From: Typha latifolia | Lineage: Eukaryota > Streptophyta > Magnoliopsida > Poales > Typhaceae | Length of the DNA: 64,000 bases | Direction: 5' to 3' | NCBI GenBank assembly: GCA_019914945.1 | Contig: CM034112.1 | Location: 5,169,001 to 5,233,000 of the forward strand | Shown here: one piece after another, positions 44,163 through 54,990 of the stretch | How positions within the stretch are numbered: the stretch's first letter is position 1 | How the letters are laid out: the number at the start of each line of letters is the position of its first letter | The notes under the pieces: generated by a model | What the model was told of the DNA's origin: nothing | Databases searched by the model: none | The model's input: the letters and a program-made list of their open reading frames with translations, nothing else | Program-made: the position numbers and the translations under genes

Positions 44163-45168
44163 TTTTCTTTTTGTTTTAGTTTGCGTGTTTTGGTTTGCAT
44201 GTTTCATTTTTATGAGTTCTTTTCATTTCTTTGTAGGTTTTCTTTACTCTAAAATTTTTTTTGGTTTTAGTTTCAGATTTGTCGAGAGTTTTTGGTAATA
44301 AAAAAAAATTTAATGCACTCCTAGATTCATTAATATACTCTTGACATATAAATATGATTTTTCTCTTGATTATTATAGTCAATTTTGTCATCTTGTAGTA
44401 TATTGTATCATTTCTGATTTATTCACTTTCTCGACTTCTATGATAATTATACTGAAATTAATGCACCCATAACGTGTGTATATTCTTGTGTGAGCATGAC
44501 ATCATAAAATTCTTTTTAAATAGCTCACTATTGACTTTGATTTGCACAGTTTGACCTCATGCTTAGTCATCACAAATGTATTTATAAAAGATCAATGAAA
44601 AGGGCTACAATGAATTAGTGTGAAAGCCATCTTGTTGAGAGTCCAGTTTGACTCAGTACATTGATTGCAAATTAAATAAAATTTTTGCTACTTGTGTATA
44701 TATTCTCGCACATTGTTTGATTTGTACTACAAGAAAAGGGCTACCTACGCATGTGTGAAAGCCATCATTGCACCTATATGGTTTATGTATAAAAAATAAT
44801 ACAAGAAAAATTCCTGTTCGGTTATGGCGAATAAGTCGAAAAGTGCAAATTTAAATACTAAGTCGGTTTGACTACTGTGTTGTATCATTGTTTAAATAGG
44901 AAAGTTTATTTAAGAAGAATGTTTCATGTTATCTATGCTCACCTTGCATATGTATATTGTTATGATCAATCAAGATTAATTTAATTTTGAGTGATGCATT
45001 AGAATTGATTATAATATGCTTTTGATGGTTTGATTGATCTGTGTATGACTTATTTCATTCGATTGTCATATTCTATGTCTTGAATGTATTTTGAATCTTT
45101 AGATGTGCATCTCCAAAAAGATTTTTTTTTATTTTTTCTTAGATTTTATTTTTTACTTAAAAAAAAAG
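44163..45168 (+). other. Noncoding spacer between pol and envelope-like gene
   Basis: AT-rich, no open frame. It is homologous to minus-strand 900-1620 and 2150-3128 of element A, so it is a conserved part of the family. Two copies of AAAAGGGCTAC followed about 20 bp later by TGTGAAAGCCATC (44598-44633 and 44736-44770) form a spaced direct repeat that is also present in A. Confidence 0.7.
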
Positions 45169-45267
45169 GGCGTTCGAATGCAAATTTTTGAGTTCGAACG
45201 CGGTGACTGGCGCGTTCGAACGCGCAGACTGGTGCGTTCAAACGCACTCGAGGATTCTTTAAATATT
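45169..45267 (+). promoter_or_regulatory. Internal promoter-like region of envelope-like gene
   Basis: Four GCGTTCGAACGC-type palindromes (45169-45250) are followed by TTTAAATATT (45258-45267) and a leader. This copies the layout of the LTR promoters (array, then TATA, then pyrimidine-rich leader). I infer a separate promoter for the downstream gene; this is untested. Confidence 0.5.
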
Positions 45268-45457
45268 GCGTCCGAACCCAAGGGTTTTCATCCTCCATCT
45301 TCCAAACCCTACAAACCCTTCATTTTCTCCCTTTCAAATCTTCAAGATCTTGCTATTTTCCATCAAATTTCTCACTACAAACCCTTTTAAAGGGTCGTTC
45401 TCCTCCGGATCTAGCATCTTTCGGCTGAATTTCTTAGTTTTTCTTCACTTTTGCGAG

Positions 45458-45721
45458 GTATGATCATCCATCAATTTTCCTATTTTTTATTCAATTAAGT
45501 CTCTTGATCTTGATTGATTTCGTGCGTTTTCGAGTTTTGATCACGTTAAAGTTACTACCTTGATGTTTCTTGTGTTATTGAACGTGATATCTTAGCGTTT
45601 TCAAGTGGATGACGGATTTCATTTAGGGCCTTCATGATTTCTTGGATTTTTTTTTATTTCTGGCTATCGTTTTGTTTGCTTTGGGCATATATTGAATCTT
45701 GCATCTTATTTCTTTCTCAAG
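45458..45721 (+). other. Intron in the leader of the envelope-like gene (264 bp)
   Basis: Donor GAG|GTATGA and acceptor TTTCTTTCTCAAG|A with a pyrimidine tract. The two copies of this region in element A (575-583 and 1822-1830, minus strand) join TTTTGCGAG directly to AATG at exactly these boundaries. The intron is T-rich and has no open frame. Confidence 0.78.
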
Positions 45722-46772
45722 AATGTCTAGAAAAGCTACCGTTTCCAAGAAACCTAGGCCGCCTTCCTCACCTACTTCGGCTCCAAAGTTTTCTACTTCA
45801 ACGGCTGTCGGGCGATACAAACATAATTTTGGGACCCGTCTTGTTATCTGTGAACGACCCGTGGTCATTTCTGATTTTTCTACCTTGGGGATAGAACAGA
45901 TATTTACTGAGCGAGGATGGTTATCGGTGTGTCGGATGAGCGGAACTGCTTATGTGGAAGTTGTTCGGGAATTTTTTAGTAATGCCAGGGTTTTAGAACG
46001 CTGTATTCGTTCTACTGTTCGTGGGGTGTCTATGTACTTGGACTCAAATGTCATTCGCGCTGAACTTCATCTTCCTGATGGTGAGTTCCAGTACCCCACG
46101 TCTGCTCCATTTCCTGATGTCGATGACTATGCTGGCACTATACTGATCAAAAGGGAACGTTGGAAGGGGAACATGATGCCGCATGCGAAGCTGACACCAG
46201 TGACTCGCATGCTTCACATGTTTTGTCTGTATAATGTCACCCCCAAGACTCGACATTCAAGCATTAGTCTAGGTCGTGCATTTCTTCTTCATGCAATGTT
46301 ATCTGGAGTTTCGGTTGATTTGGCTGCGGTGATCTATGATTCAATCCTCACAGCTGCACAAAAAGAAGCACCTCGTGAGGGGTTACCGTTTGGCATCTTT
46401 ATTACAAATTTGTGCACTTAGAGTCGGGTGCGTGTGGATGCTTCGGAACCTTCTCTTACTTCGCACAAACCGTTGGATCGGATTACCCTTAAGCGGAGTC
46501 AAGCTCACGACCAGTCGTCTCCTCTCAAGCCGTCCTCGTCCGCCGCTGGTCGCTCCTTGCACCTCGACAGTTCTGATGATAGCTCTGACGGTGACACATC
46601 TCACTCTGAGGGGGAGTTACCACAGTACTCTGACCGTTTCGATCAGCATAGTACTCAAGTGCAGGATCTCCATTCGGTAGTGAATGATTTACGAGCTGAG
46701 CAAGCTCGTCAGGGGACTGTCCTTGATTCTGTGTGGACGATTCTTCAGCGTCAGTTTCCTCCGCGTTCCTAG
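45722..46772 (+). pseudogene. Envelope-like protein gene, element B, one in-frame TAG
   Basis: The ATG at 45723 begins MSRKATVSKKPRPPSSPTS. The frame is open to a TAG at 46419-46421 and then stays open in the same frame to 46772, so about 350 codons with one amber stop. The first part resembles the plant-retrotransposon protein found in the extra gene of Sirevirus and Athila-like elements (ERPVVISDF, FTERGW, FPDVDDYAG). The C-terminal third is serine/aspartate-rich then coiled-coil-like (QVQDLHSVVNDLRAEQARQ). No strong signal peptide or membrane helix is evident, so an envelope role is by family name only. Its position after pol and before the purine tracts fits the Sirevirus extra gene. Confidence 0.75.
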
Positions 46773-46794
46773 TCTTTGGAATATGTGGCAAAAA

Positions 46795-46915
46795 GTGGGA
46801 GAGTGCCTAGGTGTCTAGGTGTGTAGGGGGAGCATGGCAATAGGGGGAGTTTGTTAGAGTCTTTCTGTGTAGGGGGAGCATGGCAATAGGGGGAGTTTAT
46901 TAGAGTCTTTCTGTC
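46795..46915 (+). repeat. Repeated purine-tract modules upstream of 3' LTR
   Basis: Two direct units of about 50 bp contain GTGTAGGGGGAGCATGGC and AATAGGGGGAG, giving four AGGGGGAG tracts. Multiplied purine tracts are a known Sirevirus trait. The functional tract is probably the one at 47164-47175. Confidence 0.75.
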
Positions 46916-47163
46916 TTTCTAATCTTGCTTATAACTTTGCTTGGAGAAATTGTGAACTTTGTCTGTTTAAGTACTTTTGAACTTATACTCTATTGATAAC
47001 TTGTGTTTGGATTGTTCATTCATTTCAAGTTATTTTCACTTGATCTTGGATTGGTATATGTTTATTTGCAGGGATTGATGTGCAAAATATTCTAGTCTTG
47101 TTGATTGCTCAATTTGAAGTTTGTGTAATATCTTGTAACCTAGGTGTTTTGTCACAAATTGTC

Positions 47164-47175
47164 AAAGGGGGAGAT
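47164..47175 (+). other. Polypurine tract, element B
   Basis: AAAGGGGGAGAT directly before the 3' LTR start TGTTAGG. Confidence 0.88.
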
Positions 47176-48042
47176 TGTTAGGGTTTTATTTGTTGGCAAT
47201 TGTGTACAAAATATTCTAAGTGTATTTTTTCATGTATATGAGCTTTACACAAGTTTAGAATATCTCTGGTTTGAAGAATTGTAAGATTATTGGAGAAAAG
47301 TCATCGAGTTCACACCGCGTTCACAAACGCGTTCGAACGCGGGTACTGCGTTCACACAGACAGAGAGCCGCGTTCACAAACACGTTCGAACGCAACCTGA
47401 AGAATTCAAGTTGTCGCATTCGAACGCATTCGGGCCCGTTCGAACGCACCTGAGTTCAAGTCATGCCGTTCGAACGCACCTAGGCCGCATTCGAACGCAC
47501 CAACGAAGTTTGATAAAATTGGACTTTCGTGAGTACGGATAAGACTTGGATTTGGCTCTATCTTGGAGATCATATATAAGGATTATGATGCCCTATCTTA
47601 AGGTTGTTGAAGAAGCATTATTAAAGGAGACTTCTTGAGGCTACATCGGTTCTTCAACTAACAAGGTCCCACTCATCTACAAAAGTTAATCTTTCGTCTT
47701 AAAGGCTATCTAGACGAAAGATCAATCTCGAGGGTTACTGAGATTGGACTTCAATCACGAGAAGCGGTGAATCGTGGGTTCTAGCGAGCAAGACTGAGAG
47801 GAACAAAGTCGTTTGGATCGACGGGTTATGTTGTGAGTCAGTCTTGTAACTGCTACTATTATAGTGATTGGTTTTTGATCCGAGTTTGGATCCGTGGTTT
47901 TTTCCCGTTTGGGTTTTTCCACGTTAAAATCTTGGCGTTCATCTCTGCTTTCGTTCTTAATATTTCTACGGACTTTACTTAAGCGAACGAGTGATATCAT
48001 TGCCTAGTATTTAGATACATACTTGTGTCTAGGTGTTTTTCA
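47176..48042 (+). repeat. Copia B 3' LTR (867 bp)
   Basis: TGTTAGG to TTTTTCA. Palindrome array 47315-47500 with two 53-bp units (the 5' LTR has three). TATA box TATATAAG at 47573-47580. Confidence 0.92.
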
Positions 48043-49329
48043 CAATTTTTATAAAAATTATATTCTTCCTTCATTTTTAGAAAATATGAGTAAGAATTTT
48101 AAATCATTAGATATATCCTTTTTAAGAAAACAACTATTATCTAAATTCTAAACAACAAATTTAAAGTAGAAGAAAAAAGAACCTATTTAGTAATTAAGAA
48201 CACATAAGAGATATAGAATAAAATAAATATATTCTCAACAAGCTTCATCCTCAACCTTAAGAAAATTAGAAATTCATTTTAGTAGTTAATAACACAATCT
48301 GAATAAAAATAAACATGAGATTTAGCACTAGAGAGTTGTAGAATGTTTCTTTCAAAAATAAAATCCAAATCCAAAAACAAGAGATTACACTAAAGAAGAT
48401 CAGAATATGAACTTTGTTGACTTACAAAGATTGAAATTTTATTCGAATGTGCTCTATTATTGCTAATTGAATTGAAATAATTGCAAGTTTGAATGTTGAA
48501 TTTTAGACTACAACTCCTCAAAAGAAAATTTTAATAGAAAATACACAAGAAAAGATATTTTTCTCTAACTCTCAACCCCTCTATTTATAGACTTCTTGGA
48601 GCATAAAAATCTGCTCCAAATTGGCTAAAAATTTGTTGTGATTGTGTTTGAAATCTGCTAAATATGTGCATGAAATCTGGTAAAAATCTGCATGAAATAT
48701 GTTAGAAATTGCTGCAATTATTGCTGAAATTTTACTTGAATTAGAGATGAAAATCTGCTGCATTAGGTGAAAATTTCTTGCTAAAATTCTGCAACTTCAT
48801 AAAGATTTGATTGCTAAAAATCTGTTGCTTGATAAAAAAAAAAAGAAATTTTGACTTATTCTGATTTAGATAAGGAAGAGAGTGATTAGTAGATCATGGT
48901 TTGACTTATGCATGACTTGAAAGATGAGAGGTAGATTCAGTTGGTTAGTAGTGACTAAGCCTAATTCCGGTTTGAGCCCAAATTTGACCATTTTTAGTGA
49001 TTAAATAAGATTCAATTGATCAAAGGTCTACATATAACTAAAATATATTAATTAGTTAAAATAAAATATTAACATTTAATAATTTGGGCATAACAAATAT
49101 TACAATTATGAATTTAACATTGCTTGGAGCCTAGGGACCCACCGATAACACTCCATGGCCGCCACTGCAATAACAGAGCCCAAGCTTGGTTTTCATCTAC
49201 CACCACTACAAGGACCCACCGGATGCTAACCACCATTGGCCAGCAACCTTGCCCAGCCCCGCGGGTGCCTATATAGCCCATAGTGGTGACCTTAGGCCAA
49301 AATATTATTTTAGCTAGAGTGTTAGGTTT
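48043..49329. other. AT-rich region, no gene; degenerate repeat 48590-48830
   Basis: No coding motif. Within 48590-48830 a degenerate unit like GAAATCTGCTAAAAAT recurs about eight to ten times, sometimes as AAATCTGCTGC. The segment 49130-49290 is more GC-rich (CCCACCGG, CACCACTAC) but has no open frame. Confidence 0.6.
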
Positions 49330-49616
49330 TTAGCTATTGAGTGGGAGAGATGAAGTGCACGTATCTTGATGCATATTGAATTTTCGTGATCTAACTTGAC
49401 CACCTCGTGTGAACCAGTTTAGGACTTATGTGCATTAAGCCTGAGTACAACCTTGAGGATGACTGGTGGAATGATCCGATGGACCCGTGTTAGCTAATTG
49501 AGTCATATCTACATGCAAACCCGTGGGTCTATAAGCATGATGTTAATCGGAGACCCAACTCGTAGACTAGTCACCTTGAGGACAAGGTGTCGAAAGAATG
49601 GTAAATTTCAAATTTC
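49330..49616 (+). pseudogene. Gypsy 3' end remnant before LTR3
   Basis: CACCTTGAGGACAAGGTG followed by GAAAGAATGGTAAAT (49570-49605) is the purine-tract context seen at the ends of Gypsy G, F and I. Upstream sequence is too decayed for domains. It suggests that LTR3 at 49617 is the 3' LTR of a Gypsy element. Confidence 0.5.
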
Positions 49617-50179
49617 AAATTAGAATCTGACCACATAGGTTAAGTTGAGTCAATTCAAGTTAGTTAGTTAGCTTTATCTTATTATTTTGAATTTTAAAGA
49701 AATAAAATAGTTCACGTGTAGATCCAATTAGTTAGAACTCTACTCTTATAAATAAAAGTGTGCGTGTGTTGATAATTATCATTGAACGAATTTGAACATA
49801 GCAAAATTATTCTTTTCATCTTTATATTTTTATAAAGTTGTTAGATCGTCCTTATCTTTTTAGGAATAGATCGTAACCATAAAAATCTTTTGATATTTAA
49901 AACCTTAGCCACCATCTTCCTCCATGAGCTAGCCTACTCTACGACCATCTACTACTGTCTTTAGCCATCCACCACACTCCAACGACTACTGCAATATCGG
50001 ATGTACCAATTTGTCCTTTTATAACCTATGTCCACTATTTTATTTTTATCTTTTCATTTCGACCTCTGATTTATGTGAAACTAAAACCTTTAGATTTGTA
50101 ACTCATAAGGCTACCATACCATTACAAAAATTCTCATAATTTTATTACGTCTAGATCAATCCAGATCTGATTCGTAACA
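49617..50179 (+). repeat. LTR3 copy, plus orientation (about 563 bp)
   Basis: Starts near TTAGAATCTGACC and ends GATTCGTAACA. It contains CTCTTATAAATAAAAGTG (TATA-like), CTTTTTAGGAATAGATCG and AACCTTAGCCACCATC, all shared with the other LTR3 copies. Confidence 0.75.
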
Positions 50180-50481
50180 TATTAATGGAAATATGAAAAG
50201 AGTTAATTACACCTATAAAAATACAATATTAATTGAATAAGGTAGGAGTAGTTTGTGTTAGTTCTATTTTATAGGTGGCAAGTTTGTGCTCCCAAACACA
50301 CTCTAGGTCATACGTACAATCTTAATTTATAGTCAAGGCACACCACTTAATTTGTGTTAGTGGAGCTTCGGATATTAGGATTTTAGAAGTTGACCTGGTG
50401 GAATTGGAAACCGTGAAGTTTCCACATCGGTCGATCGAATGGCATCACCTATTTTGATCAGTAGAATAGTGATACTACTAG
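50180..50481. other. Spacer between inverted LTR3 copies
   Basis: AT-rich, no coding or element motif recognised. Confidence 0.5.
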
Positions 50482-51055
50482 ATTACGAATCAGATTTGGA
50501 TAAATCTGAACATAAGAAAATTGTGATATTTTATATGGTGATAGCCTCATGAGTTAGAGTTCAAATGATTCTAGTTTTATAAGAATTCAACTGCGGGATA
50601 AAAAGTTATAAATGAAATAGTGGAGGAAGGGCAAAATATGGTAAAATAATAAATATTCAAAGTTGCGGCTGTCGTCGGAGGGTGGCAGATTGCCAAGGAT
50701 GGTGGTAAGATATTGTCACTACTAGTAGAGAGAGATGGCTACTTTTTGGAAGATTAAGATGCTTGTACAGTTATGATCTACTCCTAAAACGATAAATGCG
50801 ATCTAACGGCTATAATAAAAGATAAATATAAAAATAATAATTTGGCTAAACTCAAATTCATTCAATAATCAATTCCATGATAATTATCAACACAAGTCCA
50901 CTCCTACTTATAGAAGTAAAAATCTTAACGGATCGGATCCATATGCGGATTATTTGATTTATTTGAAATTTAAAATAATAAGACAAAGCTAACTAACTAG
51001 TTCAATTTATTTGACTTGACTCAACCATATGATCGTATCATAACATAAGCTAAAT
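50482..51055 (-). repeat. LTR3 copy, minus orientation (574 bp)
   Basis: The reverse complement of the LTR3 consensus, ending CGTATCATAACA at 51055 (TGTTATGATACG on the minus strand). It forms a long inverted repeat with 49617-50179. Confidence 0.8.
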
Positions 51056-51613
51056 GATCTAGTAGCATCGAAAGGAGCTAAAAACCTTTGTTGACATCAA
51101 AAAACTCGACACATGAACTTTGAGGATTGATTCTTCACTCAGGTACTTACCAAAGGGAGATGATATTTTTCACGAGAGTGGTTAATTAGACTATTCCTAT
51201 TAAAGATACTTAAATATTACAACAATTGATAATGGAAGACATTGTAAGTAACTTTTATTTATGTTGCTTAGTGAATTAGATTGATGGGCTTTGGCAAGTC
51301 CATAATTTTTTCTTCTTTATGCGAGAGATTTTTACACATCGACGTAAGTATGGTTTTTCTATTAGAGTAGGATTTAGATTTCCTATTTGGATTTAGTTTC
51401 AAAATTTTATTCCTATTTATTCTTTCAAGATCTAATAGGACTTAGTTTCGTTAAGCCAATTTGAATTCATTTTTTGACTTTTCAAATTAACTTGTATTTT
51501 GACTTTTTTTATCTCTCAACCTAATCAATTTAGGACTTCTATCTTTCCCCCTCAATTTTTTCAATTGATATTAGAGTGGGTTTATTTAATTGTAGAGAGA
51601 TCCTTAAGATATA

Positions 51614-52300
51614 GATTTATCTAGAGAAGACCAGTCTATTGTTAGACCTTTTCTAGATGGTCTGAATTATCCTATAGGAAAGCTAAAATAATGTCCTTAA
51701 AGATAATTGACAAACATATTTGGATATCAAACATATTTAAGAAGTTTTTGAGGAACATTGGCAGTATGGTAGGGAACAGAAAAAGAAGGCACTCTAAAAA
51801 AGAAAAGTCTATAAATGAAAAATATTTGTACTTCTTCTCTAACTTTGACTTTCAAAATTGGAAAATCTAAAGATAAATCTCAAGGTGAAATAAAATGCTA
51901 CTGAGTGTCAAGTTAACAAACACTTCACTCGTGAAAGTCTAAATCAGAAAATTAAGAGCAAGCCATGAATGCAAATTAGGACAACTCAAATGATTCTAAG
52001 AAAGAAGAAACTAACTCAGATCGGGAGATACATATTGGCTTTGCCTTTACTTCTTTATTATCTACTAATATATATCTTGTTAGATGATTTTAGACAGATA
52101 CATAGATGATGAGGACAATGATGGGAATGTTGGTCTAGATATTCGGACGATATATGATAATACTCTTCGATGAATCAGACAAACTAAAGAAGTCCAACGT
52201 GACAATGATAGAGAAGCTTAAAGTGGCTAAAGATGAATGAACATACTTTGTGAACACAATTGAAGATGTTAAAAGAAGATTTTGAGAAGGTCAAATTCTA
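51614..52300 (+). pseudogene. Copia gag relic, element L
   Basis: A degraded start (ATA for ATG, then DLSREDQSIVRPFLDGLNYP) and a distal SDSKKEETNSDREIHIGFAF-like acidic stretch resemble Sirevirus gag. The zinc knuckle is barely recognisable. Frameshifts and stops throughout. Confidence 0.6.
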
Positions 52301-53148
52301 CACGAAAAAAATCTAAAAAAAGTCTATCTCGCGTTTGTAATACACTAAAAAGAGGCCGACGTGCTCGACACATGAACTATAGTACCTTCTTCTTCCCACC
52401 ATTCTTTGGGTCACTATTGTGATAGGATAATCATCCAAAATCACTGTATGAGATTTCAAATGTGCCATTGCTTGAACCCTAGATCCCTGTCTCCTCCCTT
52501 TATTTATCTTACTCTCTCTCTCTCTCTCTCTCTATCACTATTCGAAGGCGAACGCTCGTCGTCGATGAGCCGTTAGATCCCACCAACCTCTTAACACTGG
52601 TATGTGGTCTAATTCACCATGTAGTTAATTTCTTTTCTTTTTAGTATTTGACAGCTTTAGCATCGAACCAATATTTCATCTTATCCTATCGACGTCACCG
52701 ACTGCAATGTCGTTGACCCAAGCCTTGCCCATCTAGTTTAGTTTCCCTCTGCTAGTAGAAGCTTTTGGGACTCCCCTTTGGAGCCCCTATCACTGGGGTG
52801 GTGGTAGTGGTGTTTCCCGTGGCCATCGACCATGGGTTTGTCTTTCCCGTCGGTGGCTAACGAGCCTTAAAACCTTATGCTTCCTTGTTCCCCCTACACT
52901 TTTGGTTGGTGCCCTATATCGACTCCTCCCCTCTTGTTGGTAAGCAAAGCTCGCTCCTTGTTCCTCCATTGCTATTTTCCCTTTTTCCATTGTTGGTAAG
53001 CAAAGAGAGAGGTCTCAGTTGGGTCATTGAGCCCAACTAGAATTCTTTTGATGGCCCTTGGATTGCAATTGGTATGCAGCCCAACTCGAATCAAGCCCTA
53101 AGGCCAATTTTGAATCTTTATCTATGGTTGGCTATAGGCTAACTGCTG
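52301..53148. other. No gene recognised; CT microsatellite
   Basis: A short (CT)n run lies at 52512-52534. The remainder has moderate GC content and short spurious frames only. Confidence 0.5.
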
Positions 53149-53693
53149 TGTAACACTCTATTTGGGCCACGAGTTGGCCCAAATAGCCTTATTTATTATG
53201 TATGTTTATTCTTTTTTTATTTTATTTATTTTTTATCTTATTAAAGTGAGATATAAAATATAAATTGTCAGAAGATGATAAATCATTTGTTTATAATATT
53301 TATAGTAAGTCGACCTTAAGTGTTGTATGATTGAATTTAGTACTAAACTTAACTAAATCAATAGTTAGTTTTGCTCTTAAGTTATTGTTACATTACCATT
53401 GTATCAAACATGATTATATTAGTCTTAGATACAACTAATAACTCCTTAGATTAGCATTCATGCCATCATTATCCTTTAGAAAGATAATTTTTAAAAACCT
53501 TATCTAAACCTACCCAAAACTAATTAATATCAGCACCACTTAAACTGACTAGTTAGAGATATCTACTCATGTTTGATTAAATTTATTATTTGGTAGATCC
53601 TTACTGTACGAGCTTTCCGTGACATAGAAGGAAGCAAACCATTACAGAGTAATTTTAGGTGACTCCTCTGTAATCTGTAATCTAAAGGTAATG
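53149..53693 (+). repeat. LTR-like start TGTAACACTC with strong hairpin
   Basis: TGTAACAC resembles the LTR2 start. A perfect 12-bp inverted repeat CTATTTGGGCCA/TGGCCCAAATAG with a 5-nt loop lies at 53158-53186, followed by a very AT-rich part. The right boundary is uncertain (LTR3 begins at 53694). Confidence 0.4.
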
Positions 53694-54260
53694 TGTTACA
53701 GACCAGATCTTGACTGATTTGGACGTAAGAAAATTATGAAAATTTAGGTGGACTTAGCCTCGTGAGTTAGAATTTTAATGCTCTAATTTCACCTAAATTG
53801 TAGTCTAGATAAAAAGTTAAAAATAAAAAAGTGGAGATAGGTCAAAGAGGGAGAACGGTAAATACCTGACGTTACGACAGTCGTCAAAGGGTGGCGAATG
53901 GCTAAGGGTGGTGGTGGATGGCCGTATTATAAAGTGGCTACCGGAGGTAGGAGGTGGCTAGGGTTTGGAAGGTTGGGATGTTTCTACGGCTATGATCTAC
54001 TCCTAGAAAGATAAAGTGATCTAACGGCTAGATAAAAGATAAGGATGAAAATAATAACTTGGCTAAACTCAGTTTTCTTTCATTCATTCTATGATTATTA
54101 TCAATACATGTCCACCCCTATTTATAGGAGTTAAAATTCTTAGCGGATTGAATCCACATATGGATTATCCGATTTATTTAAAATTCAAACAAGAAGATAA
54201 AGCTAACTAATTAACTAACTTGACTTGACTCGACTTAACCCATATGACCGAATCATAACA
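53694..54260 (-). repeat. Solo LTR3, minus orientation (567 bp)
   Basis: TGTTACAGACCAGATC to GAATCATAACA. Flanks TAATG (53689-53693) and TAGTG (54261-54265) match at four of five positions, a plausible aged target duplication. TATA-like CTATTTATAGGAG (minus) near 54120. Confidence 0.82.
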
Positions 54261-54547
54261 TAGTGTAGATGTATTGTGACGATGCTAGCATTTTGACATG
54301 TAAATATATTATGGCATTCATATTCATGTTTATATTATAAGCATTTATATGTCATCAATTTATGATGATTGAATACGTAGTTTATACATTATGTGTACTT
54401 TGAGTATGATGATCATAGCATGTATGTTGTTAGATATTGCACCGCGCACATGTATCACCAAGTTGTTGGATCCTATCTCAATAGTATCCATTTACTCGGG
54501 TTAGGGGTAGAGTGTATATATAGAACTTATATATATAATAGTTTATG
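54261..54547. other. Spacer, no gene
   Basis: AT-rich sequence with many TATATA and GCAT steps. Nothing recognised. Confidence 0.5.
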
Positions 54548-54990
54548 CATTATGATCCGACCATGTGGGTCGAGTCAGTCGAGTCAAGTTTAGTTAGTTA
54601 ATTTTGCTTATTGCTTTTAATTTCAAATTAATGTAAATGTAAGCCTAATAGGGGAAATTGGATCCGTCCTGTTATGACTCTACTTCTATGAATATGAGTA
54701 GTCTTGGGTTATTTTGATGTGCGGAATGAATATTGAGTTTAGCAAATTATTTATCTTGTATTTTTCTTTTATTTGAGTCATTAGATCGTCTTTAATTTTC
54801 TAGGAGTAGATCTTAACCTTAGAATCTTTCCAAGCTTCTAAACCCTAGCCACCATCTTTCTCTAAGAGCCATTCATCCTTATGACTGACCTCCATAATCC
54901 TACGATTATCCGCCACCCTCCGATACCGCCGCAACGTTAGATGATCTATTTTAGCCTATTTCTAATCTTCCCTCACCTTTTGGCAATAGC
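54548..54990 (+). repeat. LTR3 copy, plus orientation, right end lost
   Basis: TATGATCCGACCATGTGGG, GTCGAGTCAAG, CTAGGAGTAGATC and AAACCCTAGCCACC blocks match LTR3. The end (GTCTGTAACA) is not recognisable. Confidence 0.72.

Larger units (their letters stand above)
37397..48042 (+). mobile_element. Copia element B, Sirevirus-like with envelope-like gene
   Basis: 5' LTR 37397-38319, PBS, gag (split by a Gypsy solo LTR), protease, integrase, RT, RNase H, noncoding spacer, internal promoter-like array, intron-bearing envelope-like gene, repeated purine tracts, 3' LTR 47176-48042. Domain order (integrase before RT) is Copia; the gag type, extra gene and multiple purine tracts fit Sirevirus. Flanking 5-mers (AAACC and CAATT) do not match and the LTRs differ in repeat number, so the element may be rearranged. 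It is the most complete copy in the window, yet every gene is broken. Confidence 0.9.

Noticed and set aside
44678..44790. Small regulatory RNA or attachment site in the Copia spacer
   Set aside because: The spaced direct repeats are conserved between A and B, but nothing in the sequence indicates a specific function.
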